Positions 52,101-63,545 of a stretch of DNA of 64,000 nucleotides are shown here, piece by piece. Position numbers and translations under genes: made by a program. How positions within the stretch are numbered: position 1 is the stretch's first letter; the number at the start of each line of letters is the position of its first letter. Source of the DNA: Selaginella moellendorffii (Eukaryota; Streptophyta; Lycopodiopsida; Selaginellales; Selaginellaceae); contig NW_003314261.1 of assembly GCF_000143415.4 (NCBI RefSeq), positions 62,001 through 126,000 on the forward strand. The letters are read 5' to 3'. The notes beneath the pieces were generated by a model. The model was not told the origin of the DNA. It saw only the letters and a list, made by a program, of their open reading frames with translations, and did not search any database.

Positions 52101-55100
52101 TTTAAGGGATGAGCAAGAAGATGAAGATAAGGCAAAGACAGCAATCCTTTCCAAGCTAGTGGATGTGATCTTGATGAGGGTAATCTTTCTGCTCGACAGA
52201 TCTGGATCTACCTCATAAATCACTACGGGCCTCCAAGGTCAGCATGATCGAAACTGCAATTAAGGAACTGAATTCAAGATTGGTGACAGTTTTGAAGATC
52301 TGGTGGGCAAGCTGCAGGAGCATTGGGATGACCTGGAAGGCAGCGCTGTGGGATTCTCTGAAGCATGCAAGATTGATGCTCTTTGTGAATGTTTTGATGA
52401 CAGCGTTTTCACAGAAATCGTCACGGCAGTGAGGGTAGCAGCCACAATGTTCGAACATGCTGAAACTCTTCTCCGCTCAGAGCTCACATAGTGTAAGTTC
52501 TTGGCTTGGCAGAGAACGGATCAGGTTCTCATGTCAATGCTTTGTCAGCGAGAGTTGAAGCAAGGGTTGAAGAAGCTTCTGCAGATGGCCATGGTCGGGT
52601 GCGGCGAGGACGTGGACACAGAATTCAAGAAGGACGCCCAAGAAGTAGTCAAGGAAGCTTACAAAGTGATGGAACTGACAATCTTGGAGCTCGTCGTGCT
52701 TCAACATGCTATGGCTGTGGATTGGAAGGGCATTTCAAGAAAGATTGTTAAGTTCTGCAGTGGCTCAGCCGACTTGAGATTGCAGCAAATTTTGCAGGTT
52801 CAGCTCAAATAGAACAGCAGGAGACAGTCACAGACGATGTAACCAGAGCTGAATCCTCTTGCACACTAACACTTAATTCAGGATGTGAAAAACACCTGAT
52901 GAAGGATGAGCAAGCGTTCTCCAAGCTCAAGCGCTCACTAGCAGGTCGAGTTCGAGTTTGAAATGGTGGAGTTGTTGAAGTCTCTGGAAATGGTGATGCA
53001 GTGGTGCAAGGTGGTTCGAAGAGTTTGCCTTTGAATAATGGGTGGTTTGTCCCACAACTTGTCAAGAACTTAGTTTCAATAGTTAAGTTTACTTATGCTG
53101 GGATGAACATTCTGTTTAAACTCTAAGAAATTTAAGATCTCTTCAAACGGCAAAATAAATTTTTTTAGTCCCACGTGTTAGTAACCTTTATGAAGTTCAG
53201 AGCTCTTCGGTTGCAAGCAGTGCAGGAGATGCCCATCATGAGGATTTTGATGGGCAGCTACGTTTCTCACTACAGATGCCCAAATGTGGCATGAGCTCAA
53301 CACTTAGGGCGATGCACAGGAGCAGCTCGTGGAGGGACTTTCTAGAGTGAGAGGCCAACCCAGGCTGCATCACAGTTGTGTCTTGGGAAAGCTCAGGTTG
53401 TATCCTTCCTCAACGTCTGCAACTTTACAAGTCTTAGAACTCGTCCACACTGATCTTTGTGGTCCAATGCGGACTTGGAGCAAATCCGGCAAGCGCTACT
53501 TCATGACTTTCGTGGATGACTTCAGCCATAGGTGTGAGGTGTATTTCCTCAAGGAAAAGGCATATGAAATTCATGCCTTTCGGGATTTCCTCTCCTTCGC
53601 AACCAATCAAACAGAACACAGCCTGAAGATTCTCATATCAGACTCTGGAGGAGAGTATCTATCACATGCCTTTGCTGATATTTTCTCTGAGAAAGGCATC
53701 ATTCACCAGAGGACTTGTCCAGACACTCCTCAGCAAAATGGAGTCGCCAAACGAAAGAACCTGAATATCTTGAACACAGTCTGCTGCTTGCTCGAAGATT
53801 CAGGATTCCTGCTAAGTTTTTGGTCTGACATTGTCCTCGTGGCTGTTCAGGTTCAGAATCTCTCGACAAAACCTGGAAAAATTCCGGAGGAGGTCTGGAC
53901 CGGAAGAAAACAGGACATCAGCAGACTGAGGAAGTTCGGTTGCCTCGCTTTTGTTCGATTGATTGGAGGTGGAAAGCTTGACACACGAAGTTCAGCCTGC
54001 TATGTCCTAGGTTATAAACCTGGCATGAAGGGCTGGCGATTTTACAATCCGGAGAGTAAGCGAGTTTTCACAAGTTCTGATGATGTGTTTGATGAATGCG
54101 ATGTCTACAAAACGAGACATCAACTGGATCCAGCAACTTCAACACCTTGGGAGCCAAAAGACTGGAACTGGGAGCTGTACTTTGACGAAGAGATGACAGT
54201 CATCACGAGGAGAATGATCCACTGGAGGTTTTCTCACAGCATGAGGTTGGTGAGTTCCTCCAAGAGACACCAGCAGATCTAGTGCTCGAGCAACAAGCAG
54301 GTTCGTCACGCGTGCCAGAAGTTGACAGGCTGACTCGTGACTTCCCATTTGATCCTCTCCGCTATGGTCGGAATCAAGAAGGCAAATCCACCCGAACCAG
54401 TCTGTGAGCTTTGACGGCCCTGACAAACGAAGAAGAAGCATACACGCCATCAACATATGAAGAATCGAGCACCTCACGAGCGAGCAAATACTGGGAGCGA
54501 GTGATGAATGAAGAAGTTCAATCTCAACGACCGCCTCATGTACTTGCTCGTTCATCCTCATCCTGATCGCAAAATTGTAAGCGGATGATGGATCAACAAA
54601 CTCATGTGGCGGGATGGCATACAAAGCTCGGTATGTTGCTCAAGGTTTCTCACAAATTCTCGGGATTGATTTTCAAGAAACCTTCTCTCCCATCGTCAAG
54701 TCAACGAGCATTCGTACTCTGGCAGCATTAGCAGCTCAGTTCAACCTCAAACTCCATCACATGGACGTCAAAATCCTTAACTCGGGACATCTATTTATGG
54801 CCACCCCCAGGTTTTATGGAACACAACAAAGATGGACACGAGTTAGTTTGGAGAGCTATCTACAGGCTAAAACAGACGGCGAGGCAGTGGTACATCTGCA
54901 TACACCTCAGAACCAAGCTGGAGTTGGATGGGAACCTCTATGTGATGAAAGATAGTGGCAATATTCACATTGATGGCAGTTTATATCGATGATTGTCTGC
55001 TGGTTGAAAATAGCAATGACCTCGTGAAGCAGATTTTGCAGCAGCGACTGATCTCGGTGAAGCTTCTAAAGTCCTTTGCATTGAATTCACTCGCAACATA

Positions 55101-55898
55101 GATGCAGGCCTTCTGAAGTTCACCCAATCCAACTACACACAACGTCTGCTTCAACAATTCAACATGTCCAATAGTCGACCAGTTTCCACACTCATGCTTG
55201 CTAGCTACAAGCCAACTGCTGAGGGGGAGTTGTTACAGATCACTCGTTGGGGGGCTGCTCTACCTTGCCAACATAACTCGTCCTGAGGGAGTTCTTAGCC
55301 AATACAATCATCTCCAACAACAGTCCACTGGCAAGCAGCAAAACGAGTTCTCAGATACCTCTGTGGCACTCAAGACTTTGGACTGCTGTTCCAACAAAAA
55401 GCTTCTCCACAGTTTCGACTGCAAGCTTTTTCAGATGCTGATTGGACAGGGGATCTGGAGACAAGGAAATCAACGTCAGGAGTCTGTTGCTTGCTTGCCG
55501 GTGGTTCTGTAGCATAGTTCAGCAAGAAACAATTCAGCATTGCACTATCGTCGTATCGAGCACTGAAGCAGAGAATTTGGCAGCAACATTGGTAGCAAAA
55601 GAGATTGTTTGGCTGCGATGACTACTCAATGAACTGAAGCAGGAACAGAAGAGTCCAACAACACTCTACTGTGACAACAAAAGTGCAATCGCCATCAGCA
55701 AAAATCTTGTTCTTCATTCCAGAGCCAAACACATCAATACTCAGCAGCACTTCATCCGCCAATGCGTTGCAGATGGAGACATACAACTCGAGCATGGTCC
55801 ATCCTCTGATCAAATCGCAGATATCTTCACCAAACCACTTCCTGTCAGACTCTTCTTCAAGCATCGTCTGCTGCTTGGCGTCTCAGCTTGAGGGGGAG
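52100..55898 (+). pseudogene. gag-pol: Copia E, nearly full internal region with many breaks
   Basis: Gag pieces LRDEQEDEDKAKTAILSKLVDVIL and ALCECFDDSVFTEIVTAV lead to the zinc knuckle CYGCGLEGHFKKDC (about 52707-52751). A protease relic follows (LTLNSGCEKHLMKDEQAF; the Asp is Asn). Integrase reads LVHTDLCGPMRTWSKSGKRYFMTFVDDFS, ILISDSGGEYLSHAF and DTPQQNGVAKRKNLNILN over 53329-54282. RT remnants are YKARYVAQGFSQILGIDFQETFSPIVKSTSIRTLAALAAQF and VYIDDCLLVENS. RNase H ends at TTTCRQTLLQ-type sequence with HRLLLGVSA and a stop, then TTGAGGGGGAG as polypurine tract. No 5' LTR is seen: the 5' end abuts the gypsy remnant. Confidence 0.85.
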
Positions 55899-56060
55899 TG
55901 TTGGAGATCTCATATGATCTCTCAGGATCCTAACCACTTAGGCTTCTGTATAAAAGGTTTCATATGATTAATCCATAACGAATTTTTCCATCATCATGGT
56001 GAAGACAATGGTGTAGGTTAGGCTCTCAGAACTTTGTTGACGAATTATGTTGCAGCACAA
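55899..56060 (+). mobile_element. Copia E 3' LTR (end approximate)
   Basis: TGTTGGAGATCTCATATGAT follows the GAGGGGGAG polypurine tract, the usual copia arrangement. GTATAAAAGG near 55948-55957 is a TATA-like box. The end near GCAGCACAACG (about 56060) is a guess because no partner LTR is present. Confidence 0.65.
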
Positions 56061-56592
56061 CGTTGAGGTATTGATCAAAACATTTCTTTCATTTTTCATT
56101 CATTTTTTAATCCATCAAGAAGATGCGGAAAGGATACGGACGAGTGAGCTGGAGGAGTGTTTTGGGAAGATGGGAGATGATGTTTTGAAGAAGAACAGGA
56201 GCTGATTGAGTAGGGGGATTCTGAACAGCAGCAGGAAAACAAGATTAAGCACAAGGAAAACAAGGTGGTGTATGGTTAGTATGGCAGGAAATTTGAAATT
56301 TTAGGTCAATTTGCTTGTTTTAAAATATGTTTTCGAAAAAACAGAATATCATCATCACAAATGGAATATTTTCACGAATATTCCTATTTTTTTTCAAGTC
56401 TGAGACTTGCGTAAACGAAACACACTAAAATTTAGGGATTCCAGATTTGGGGGGCATGGCCGCGGCGCCTATTGCTGCTCGAGTTCTATTTGGTCTGCTC
56501 GTGGCTTGCGACTTGAAAAATTTAAATCACCGAACAGAAATCAATTCTTCTTATATATTCTCTTGTGCATACATTATTGATCATTAATTATA
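56061..56592. other. Intergenic; no gene recognised
   Basis: AT-rich sequence with a short purine-rich stretch (56120-56275). No motif-bearing frame is supported. It forms the 3' flank of the MiAMP1-like gene. Confidence 0.5.
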
Positions 56593-56913
56593 TCAGAAGC
56601 CATTACAAGATATGCGGATGCTCTTCCAGCCAAAATCACGGCAATCCTTTTGATACTGGGCAAGTGTAGTAACAGGATTGCCTTGACAATTGAGATTATT
56701 ATATAAATATGTCACTTCGTTTCGGTTGTAGAAGAATTCATAACCATCACGATAATCGATATCGAAGTTTGTACATCCACAATTGCCGTAGAAAATCCTG
56801 TTATTGTTAGTGGCGGAACAATCCTCGTTCTCCCAGTATGCAAAAAGCCCACTGCCTTTTGCTGCAGAGAACATCAATATGAAGTAAACCAAACCCACTA
56901 ATTTGGCTGCCAT
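56593..56913 (-). CDS. MiAMP1-like secreted antimicrobial peptide precursor
   Basis: A complete single-exon frame of 106 codons. Residues 1 to about 20 (MAAKLVGLVYFILMFSAAKG) are a clear signal peptide, so the product enters the secretory pathway. The mature part of about 86 residues has six cysteines in the order C, CxC, C, C, C and ends in FGWKSIRISC. Together with GNCGCTN and the GYEFFYN..VTYLYNN segment, this fits the beta-barrel MiAMP1 family of plant defence peptides (established family knowledge; assignment from motif reading). The length fits the family's usual precursor of about 100 residues. A TATATATA box lies about 75 bases upstream of the ATG (56985-56992 on the plus strand). The gene stands alone between copia E and copia A2, and I see no break in it, so it is probably functional. 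Confidence 0.85.
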   Translation of the reverse strand: MAAKLVGLVYFILMFSAAKGSGLFAYWENEDCSATNNNRIFYGNCGCTNFDIDYRDGYEFFYNRNEVTYLYNNLNCQGNPVTTLAQYQKDCRDFGWKSIRISCNGF

Positions 56914-56984
56914 AGAGCCGACTGTTCAAGCTGAAAAGAAGGAGAAAATTTTGAATGTGTGTTGAAGCCAATGGGTCAGTCATC

Positions 56985-56992
56985 TATATATA
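56985..56992 (-). promoter_or_regulatory. TATA box of the MiAMP1-like gene
   Basis: TATATATA on the minus strand, 72-79 bases before the start codon, leaving a leader of roughly 40-50 bases, as expected for a short plant gene. Confidence 0.6.
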
Positions 56993-57469
56993 CATCAGCT
57001 AGTAGCAGTGTTTCACACTAGAACTACTACTTGAAGTTGCGTAGTTATCTAGTTCAAACATTTGGAAAGTCAAAGATGATAGGTGTGATGATAAGTCAAA
57101 GATGAGGTGTGATGATGACAATGGACACCAGAAAAATTCTAACTCAACTTACGTTGGTCCAGTATTACTTAAGTCACCAAAGTGTATATTCTTACGGTAT
57201 ATGCCCACAAAATCTCACCTAAATTTTACATCTTAGCTCCATCTGTCTTAAAAACTGCAAATAAAACTGATTATCCCAAGCTGATTTCACAAAGGTCACG
57301 ATCAGCTGACGTGGCAGGTCCACGTGGTCATGAGTCATGTCCCTTGGAGTCATGTACGGAACACAATGAACGAGCTCATGAGTCCATCCCTTTTCACATC
57401 ACACGGATTTCGGATTTCGGTATCGGATTTCGGGGATGATCCTGGTTGGTTGATTTGGCGTTGCTGTCA

Positions 57470-58432
57470 TGGCCGCTTCAACCCCACCACCACCTACCAC
57501 CACCGCCGCTGCCGCCGCCGCCGCCGTTGCTGCTCAAGTTCTCGTGGCTTCCACAGAGAAGGTGGAGAAATTCAGTGGCACGAATTTCTTCACATGGGCG
57601 ACAAGAATCAGGCTGATCCTCTCTGTGAAACGAGCATGGAACATCGTTGGTGGGACTGAGCCTCGTCCCGCAGCTCCCGCTGAGCAGACGTTACAATCAG
57701 ATTGGGATTTTCGCAATCAGCAAGCCATCACCATCATCCGCTGCTGAAATCTGGACGTCGCTTCGCACGATCTTCGTGGCCCAAGCCGCAAATTCTTCCA
57801 TGTTGCTGAATCAACAATTCTTGGCGCTTCACATGGAAACGGGTGAAACCATTGCTGTGTACGTGGGACGGATTCGAGGCCTAATGGCTGAATTGACTGG
57901 TGCTGGGTCTCCTGTCACGGACGATCGCGCCAGGGCGTTGCTGCTTACGCCTACGCTCGCATCTGTTCTATCTCACATGGCCATGAACTTTGATCAAGTC
58001 GTGGGTGCCCTAATTGAAAAGGAACGCAAGATGAAGGGGAAGAAAGAAGCGATGCCCTCAGCCAAATCTTCCTTGCTTTATGCTGGCGCTGCGGGAGGAT
58101 CATCCTCGTCCTCTCAAGCTCAGCCGAACGACACTGGTTTTCGTGGCATTTGTCACTATTGCCACAAACCTGGACACTTGGCGAGGGATTGCAAGAAGAA
58201 GAAAGCTGATCGTGCTAAAGCTGCCAAGAACAAAGACAAAGGAAACAAAGACAAGGGCTCTGGGACTCCTCGTAAGCTCTTGATGGCTCGCTCTGCAAGC
58301 AGCAGCCACCAGCCCGTGCTCGGGCTGGATTCTGGAGCGTCATTCCATATGACGCCCATGGCTTCCTTGTTCTTTGACTACCAAGAACCGTGGCCGTGGG
58401 ACGCGGTGACTCCTCTGCTCACGACGTGCTAG
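57470..58432 (+). pseudogene. gag-pol: Copia A2 gag, zinc knuckle and protease
   Basis: ATG at 57469 opens an alanine/proline-rich start, EKFSGTNFFTWATRIRLILSVKRAWNIV; one frame change near 57720 leads to AEIWTSLRTIFVAQAANSSMLLNQQFLALHMETGETIAVYVGRIRGLMAELTGAG, the classic copia capsid. CHYCHKPGHLARDC is the knuckle and GLDSGASFHMTPMASLF the protease site. A frameshift follows at about 58380. Confidence 0.88.
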
Positions 58433-59500
58433 GCAAAGGAACAATCAGGGTTCAGCTCTCTGGAGAAATCCGGGAGATCTATCCTGTGTCTTATGTTCCG
58501 GGACTTACACACAGGCTGCTGTCGATTGGAACTGCTGCTCAAGTAGGCTTCGATACTCTGTTCACAGCACAGGGAGCGTTCGTGCTGGATAAGACTGGAG
58601 ACAAGGTCGCTTTTGGAGTTCCAGTAGGTACGCTCTACCGCCTGGATGCTCACGTGATCCTTCCACCTGTGGCGCTGATGGCTCGGGTTCCACCGACACT
58701 CGCAACCTGGCACCAGCGCCTTGGTCACGTGAACGAGCAACAGCTAAAAAAGGTGGATGTTCCTGTGGCGCCTGGGAGCGCGCTGCCCTTCTGCGGTCGT
58801 TTTTCCTTTTCCACAGATTTCTCTTTCTCGAGCAAGTTCTGTTCTTGAGTTGGTACACTCGGACGTTTGTTCGATTATGGTTGAATCTTTGGGAGGCAAA
58901 CGTTACGTAGTCACCTTCCTGGATGATTACACGCGGTACCTGATCGTGTACCTGCTGGCTCACAAGTCAGAGGTGTTCTCCTGCTTCTGCCAATACAAGG
59001 CTTTGGTAGAAAATCTACACGGCTGTTTAGTTCGTGTGCTCTGCTGAGATCGTGGAGGTCTGGAGAATTCGAGACGTTTTGTGCTGAAGCTGGGATCCAG
59101 CCCCTGTATGCTGTCCCTGATGCACATGCCCAGAATGGTGGTGCTGAGAGGGTGAATCGCACCATCATAGAAGCTGCGCGCTGTATGCTGCTTCATGCGG
59201 GAATGCCGGCTGCTTTCTGGGGTGAGGCAGTTAACACGGCTGTTTATGTTCGAAACCGGTTGCCAACACGTGCCCTGCCTGGGAAGACCACTCCTTATGA
59301 ACTTTGGACTGGTCACGCACCTGGTTACGATCATCTCCGCATTTTTGGCTGTTTTGCCTACGCACACGTTCCACACAAGCAACTCCGAAAGCTGGAGCCA
59401 TCCATTTTCCTGGGATATTTGGAAGGCATGAAAGGTGCAAAACGTTGCTGGAAAGACGGGATGTGCTCTTTGATGAGAGCAAGCTGTACAAGGATTCGCG
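58390..59500 (+). pseudogene. pol: Copia A2 integrase
   Basis: LATWHQRLGHVNEQQLKK is the HH half of the zinc finger; the CC half is damaged by a frameshift. ELVHSDVCSIMVESLGGKRYVVTFLDDYTRYLIVYLL and AHAQNGGAERVNRTIIEAARCMLLHAGMPAAFWGEAVNTAVYVRN provide parts of the catalytic core. Frameshifts lie near 58790, 59040 and 59430. Confidence 0.85.
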
Positions 59501-59973
59501 CTGAAGTTCCTGCTCCTACTTTCGTGGAACTCCAGCTGGTGGACACAGTTCATGTGACTACAGCTCCTTCTCAAGTCCCGTTGCTGCCTCTTGCTCCTGC
59601 TGGTGGTAACGTGGTGGTTCCTCCAGCACTGCCACCACGCCCTCCAGCTACGCCTCTGCCAGAATCTCTTCCAGTGAGAACACTTAGCTTCTTTGAAGAG
59701 CTGATGAACACTTACTTCGAGGGTGACGAGGAATTTCAAGCTGCTCCTGAGTTCTTCCTCGGCTCATCTTCACTGGGAGCTGGAAGTGGATCATCACCTT
59801 CAGTGGAGCTGGAAGCAGGTCGCCAACTTCAGTGGGAGCTCTCCCAGACTCTCCAATTGTTCCACCACCTGTGATCCACCCTCCAGCACGTCCTGAACCA
59901 CGGCGCTCTGCTCGAGTTCCCGTACCATCGAGGCTGCAACTGGACGCTGAGCAATCTCGTCCCTTTTTTAGTT

Positions 59974-61453
59974 TTGGAAAAATTAAAAAGAAAGGAACGC
60001 ACCAACTTCGTGGCTGCTAATCCAGGGCGAATCCCCATTCCAGCGAATGTTGACGAGGCATTAGCTGGACCTCATGCTGCCCAGTGGCGAGAAGCCATGA
60101 ATGCTGAAATGCATTCGCATGAGCGAAACAATACAATGACAAAGACAACCTTACCTGAAGGTGCTCACCTTGTGAGCTCGAAATGGATTTACACAGTCAA
60201 GTACAAACCTGATGGAACTGTAGCAAAGTTCAAGGCCAGGTTTGTCGCACGGGGATTCAGCCAGATTCCAGGTTTGGAATACATGGAGACGTCCTCACCA
60301 GTTGTGAAGTTGACCTCTGTGCGAGTGATCCTTGCCAAGTACGACCTGGAACTGCACCAGTTGGACGTTCGCACTACTTTCCTGCATGGCAAGTTGAACG
60401 AGGAGGTCTACGTCACGCAACCACCTGGATTCGTCAAACCTGGTGAGGAACATCTTGTTTGCAAGCTGAATCGTGCCCTGTATGGGCTTAAACAATCCCC
60501 GAGGGTTTGGTTTGAACGCATTGATGCGTTCTTCAAGAGCCTGGGGTGTGTTCCTCTTGCAGTGGAAGGAAACGTGTACCTGTACAAGTGTGGTGACGAT
60601 TTTCTCCTGGTTGCTGTGTACGTTGACGACTGCATTCTCGGTGCAAAAACCCGCCACCTGCTGGACGAGATGAAAAAGAAGCTTAGTGAAGAATTTGAGA
60701 TGTCTGACCTGGGCGAGCTAGATCTTGGAACGCTTCAATATGCTGGACTGCTCTTCCGTGGCCACACCTCTTGAGGTCAATCACAAACTCAGCCGTGACA
60801 TGGCCCCTGTCACAGAGGAAGAACGAGAGTACATGGCCACGGTGCCATATCGTCAAGCTGTGGGAAGTCTTGTTTATTTGATGCTGGGAACGCGACCAGA
60901 TCTCGCCTATGCTGTTGGGATGGTCTCCCAGTTCCTCGAGAACCCCGGACCTGCACATTGGCAAGCTGTGAAGCGGATTTTCCGCTACGTTCGAGGTACC
61001 TTGCATTTGCAGCTTCACTATGGCGCTGCTGTGTCACAGGAACTTCATGGGTACTCGGATGCGGACTGGGCGGGCGACCAGGACTCAAGGCGCTCTACCT
61101 CCGGGTATGCGTTTTTGCTCCATGGGGCTGCTGTGTCCTGGAGCAGTAAGCGCCAGCCGCTGGTGGCTCTGTCCTCGACAGAGGCAGAGTACATTGCCCT
61201 AACCGCTGCCAGCAAAGAAGCGATTTGGTTGACCCAGGACCTGCCCCAGATTCCTGCTTGGACCGGCCCTATGTTCTCAAACAACCAAAGTGCTCTTGCA
61301 CTGGCCGCCAATCCACGCTTCCATTCTCGGACGAAACACATCGAGATTCGTTTCCACTACGTGCGGGAACAAGTCCAAAATGGAAAGTTGTTGCTGGAAT
61401 ATTGCCCCACCGAGGCAATGGTGGCTGATATACTCACGAAGGCTTTGGCTTGA
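59974..61453 (+). pseudogene. pol: Copia A2 reverse transcriptase and RNase H
   Basis: RT reads WREAMNAEMHSHERNNTM, FKARFVARGFSQIPGLEYMETSSPVVKLTSVRVIL, HQLDVRTTFLHGKLNEEVYVTQPPGF and VAVYVDDCILGAKT (intact YVDD). It ends at a frame change near 60720, with about 60 residues of the RT-RNase H connection missing. RNase H (60725-61453) reads LHGYSDADWAGDQDSRRSTSGYAFLL, STEAEYIALTAASKEAIWL, MFSNNQSALALAANPRFHSRTKHIEIRFH and MVADILTKALA. Confidence 0.9.
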
Positions 61454-61681
61454 GACTCCTTTGAACGCCATCGCGCTGCACTGGGAGTCTGCTCTCCATC
61501 TGTTTCGGCTGAGTGGGAGGGGTAGTCCATCCTCTCAGCTGATCGAGCCAGAGTGGGAGTGTCGAGATGTCAGTCTCGATCAGCTGACGTGGGAGGTCCT
61601 GGTCATGAGTCATGTAAAAAGAGTCGGAACACAATGAACGAGCTCGTGAGTGTTATGTCCATCCCTTTTCACATCACAACA

Positions 61682-62150
61682 GCACAATCTAAATTTTTTC
61701 GACTTAAATGTTTTGATGGGACCTATTGTATGCTCCAAAGAAATGTCGGACTCAATGCAAAAAGGAGTTATTTATTGCAGCTCACCACACTGATCGGACC
61801 TTTAGGGTTCTTCATTTCTTGCTTAAACAGAAGCTTTTTCAAGTTTAATCTTTCTGCAGGGTCACAGTCACACCCATATCTCCTGCCTTTGACCCCGAAT
61901 CCCCGCTGCGTAGCTCAGAGGTTTGCGAATCAGATCTTCAGATGCAATGGCGTCCGTTGCGGCAGGAAACACTACATTCCAACGAAGCTATCAGGAACTC
62001 CCAGCGTTTTCCTTCCGTTGATCGGGCAAAGAAGAACCGTTCTAGGGTTACAAGTTGTATTGCGAGCGACTGTCACTGATCTCCACAAGTGCTTGGTGAA
62101 GGATTTATGGGAAGAGTTCGCTTGCAGCACAAGGCGTTCAACTCCTCCGC
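61682..62150 (+). other. Possible 5' part of a broken gene, MITE-interrupted
   Basis: Frame starting ATG near 61949 reads MASVAAGNTTFQRSYQELPAFSF, which looks like the start of a plastid-targeted protein, then shifts frame into VDRAKKNRSRVTSCIASDCH and, after a stop, GEGFMGRVRLQHKAFNSS. The MITE follows at 62151. Beyond it the same frame continues SADKVKSTLVNSCPRGSGLAKRVTGYSL. No family is recognised. Alternatively this is non-coding DNA with chance frames. Confidence 0.3.
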
Positions 62151-62438
62151 ATGCTTTATTTCGTTAAAGTGGGACTTTTCATTATCCCATTTATGGTGTG
62201 TGGCCACATGCCATTTTTATAACAACAATAAAAAATTGAAGTTTTAACTTTATAATTTATAAATTAAAAATTTTTCATATGATTTTGTGTTATAATATTG
62301 TGAAATATAAAAAAAAAAATTAAAAAACTGATAGAAATATTAATAAATATTAATTAAGTACTAGGAAATAGCATGTGGACACATGCTAATTAATGTCCCA
62401 CTTTACTGAATAAGTCCCACTTTAACGAAATAAAGCAT
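62151..62438. mobile_element. MITE with 27-bp inverted termini (copy 2)
   Basis: Differs from 40198-40485 at only a few bases over 288 bp. Flanked by TCCGC on both sides (62146-62150 and 62439-62443), a clean 5-bp target duplication. Contains the same two internal palindromes. Confidence 0.95.
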
Positions 62439-62760
62439 TCCGCGGACAAAGTGAAGTCAACTCTAGTCAACTCATGTCCCAGGGGAAGTGGACTGGCAAA
62501 GCGGGTGACGGGATACTCTTTGTGTTCGAAGGAAGGCTGGCTATGGATGTTAGGCATGGGCATGGAACGGTCGTGAACGGGTTTAGTCAACCATGGTAAA
62601 CCTCTGGTTGACCGACCCCAGCTATTGAGAAGTGTGACGAATCCATGCGCGTCTGTGACATAGTGATGCCTTCGCAAACCAAGCGCAAGGCCCCCGCAGT
62701 AAAAGAAAATCTTTCAGCATTGATTCAAGCAGATCAGAGACTTAATTGAACATGAAGAAG

Positions 62761-62952
62761 TTAAGGTGGTGGAGGCAACGACGTTGAGAGCGGCATGAGT
62801 TCTTCCAGAGCGCCATGATCCCGCTCCAGATGATCTTTGAGCTTGTCATCGGCATTCGCCTCCACAAAAACGACGCCTTCGTTTTTGAAGCTCATGCGAT
62901 ACTCCGGCTGCTTACATGAGGATCGTTTTTGGAGCTGATTCGTCCCGTCCAT
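62761..62952 (-). pseudogene. BAHD-type acyltransferase fragment
   Basis: Minus-strand reading SFKNEGVVFVEANADDKLKDHLERDHGALEELMP matches the segment GVxFVEAxAD..L.D....L..L.P found early in plant BAHD (HXXXD) acyltransferases. Neither the HXXXD motif nor DFGWG is present in the window, so this is a fragment. It ends in a proline run and a stop. Confidence 0.6.
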
Positions 62953-62959
62953 TCTCGGT

Positions 62960-63545
62960 AGTAGCCTAGCAGCCCAGAAAGGCTGTGTTTGAGCTTCTCA
63001 GTTGATCCTTGTGGCGCTTGAGTGTAGGTCAGCACTACCGGCTCAACGATTCTGGGAACAATGGTGTCTATGGGGTGAGAAACACATGATTCAGAGTGGG
63101 ATCTGTAGTTGGAGTTGTGATTCTTGAAAATATCAAGTTGGGGGTCAGCTTCTCAATTCGAAATGACATGCCAATAGTCATTGTTTCATTCAACAGACAG
63201 TGAAGACTGTTTGATATGACTGGAAAAGCCTTAATAGGGAGCTAATCAATACTCAGGAAATGAGCTGTATGAGCTCTGCTGCGATTTTTAAATGCTGACA
63301 GTTTTCGGCACGAAAAAAATTGTTTAGTCCCAACCTGTTTACAACGTGCCAGTGGAAGCAGTGTTAGTTGAAGTGAGAAACACGTTATTCATGATTCGGA
63401 GGATCTGCAGTGATTCTTGGAAAGATCAAGCTGGGGGTCAGCTTCTCAATTGCACATTGCACACTATTTATGGGGGAGCTGAAGAATCTCCAAACCGTCT
63501 GGCTTGATTACAGTAATTTCACCCATCTACGTTGATAAACGTGCA
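62960..63545. repeat. Diverged direct repeat, otherwise unassigned
   Basis: GTGAGAAACAC..GATTC..GGATCTG..GTGATTCTTG..AT.AAG.TGGGGGTCAGCTTCTCAATT occurs at 63077-63160 and again at 63373-63460. No gene is supported here; it may be untranslated sequence or an unknown element upstream of the LRR fragment. Confidence 0.6.

Larger units (their letters stand above)
57285..61681 (+). mobile_element. Copia A2, near-complete element with LTRs
   Basis: The 3' LTR is 61560-61681 (TGTCGAGATGTCAG..CACAACA, 122 bp). The 5' LTR corresponds to about 57285-57405 (CGATCAGCTGACGTGG..TTTTCACATCACA) but its first bases are diverged, and a degenerate primer-site region (CGGTATCGGATTTC) follows. Internal order is gag, protease, integrase, RT, RNase H. 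This copy is the reference for the fragments at 17057-17295 and 34821-35095. Confidence 0.85.

Noticed and set aside
59960-60010. Possible host gene start near GGAAAAATTAAAAAG
   Set aside because: Lies inside the copia A2 linker before RT; the following frame is RT.
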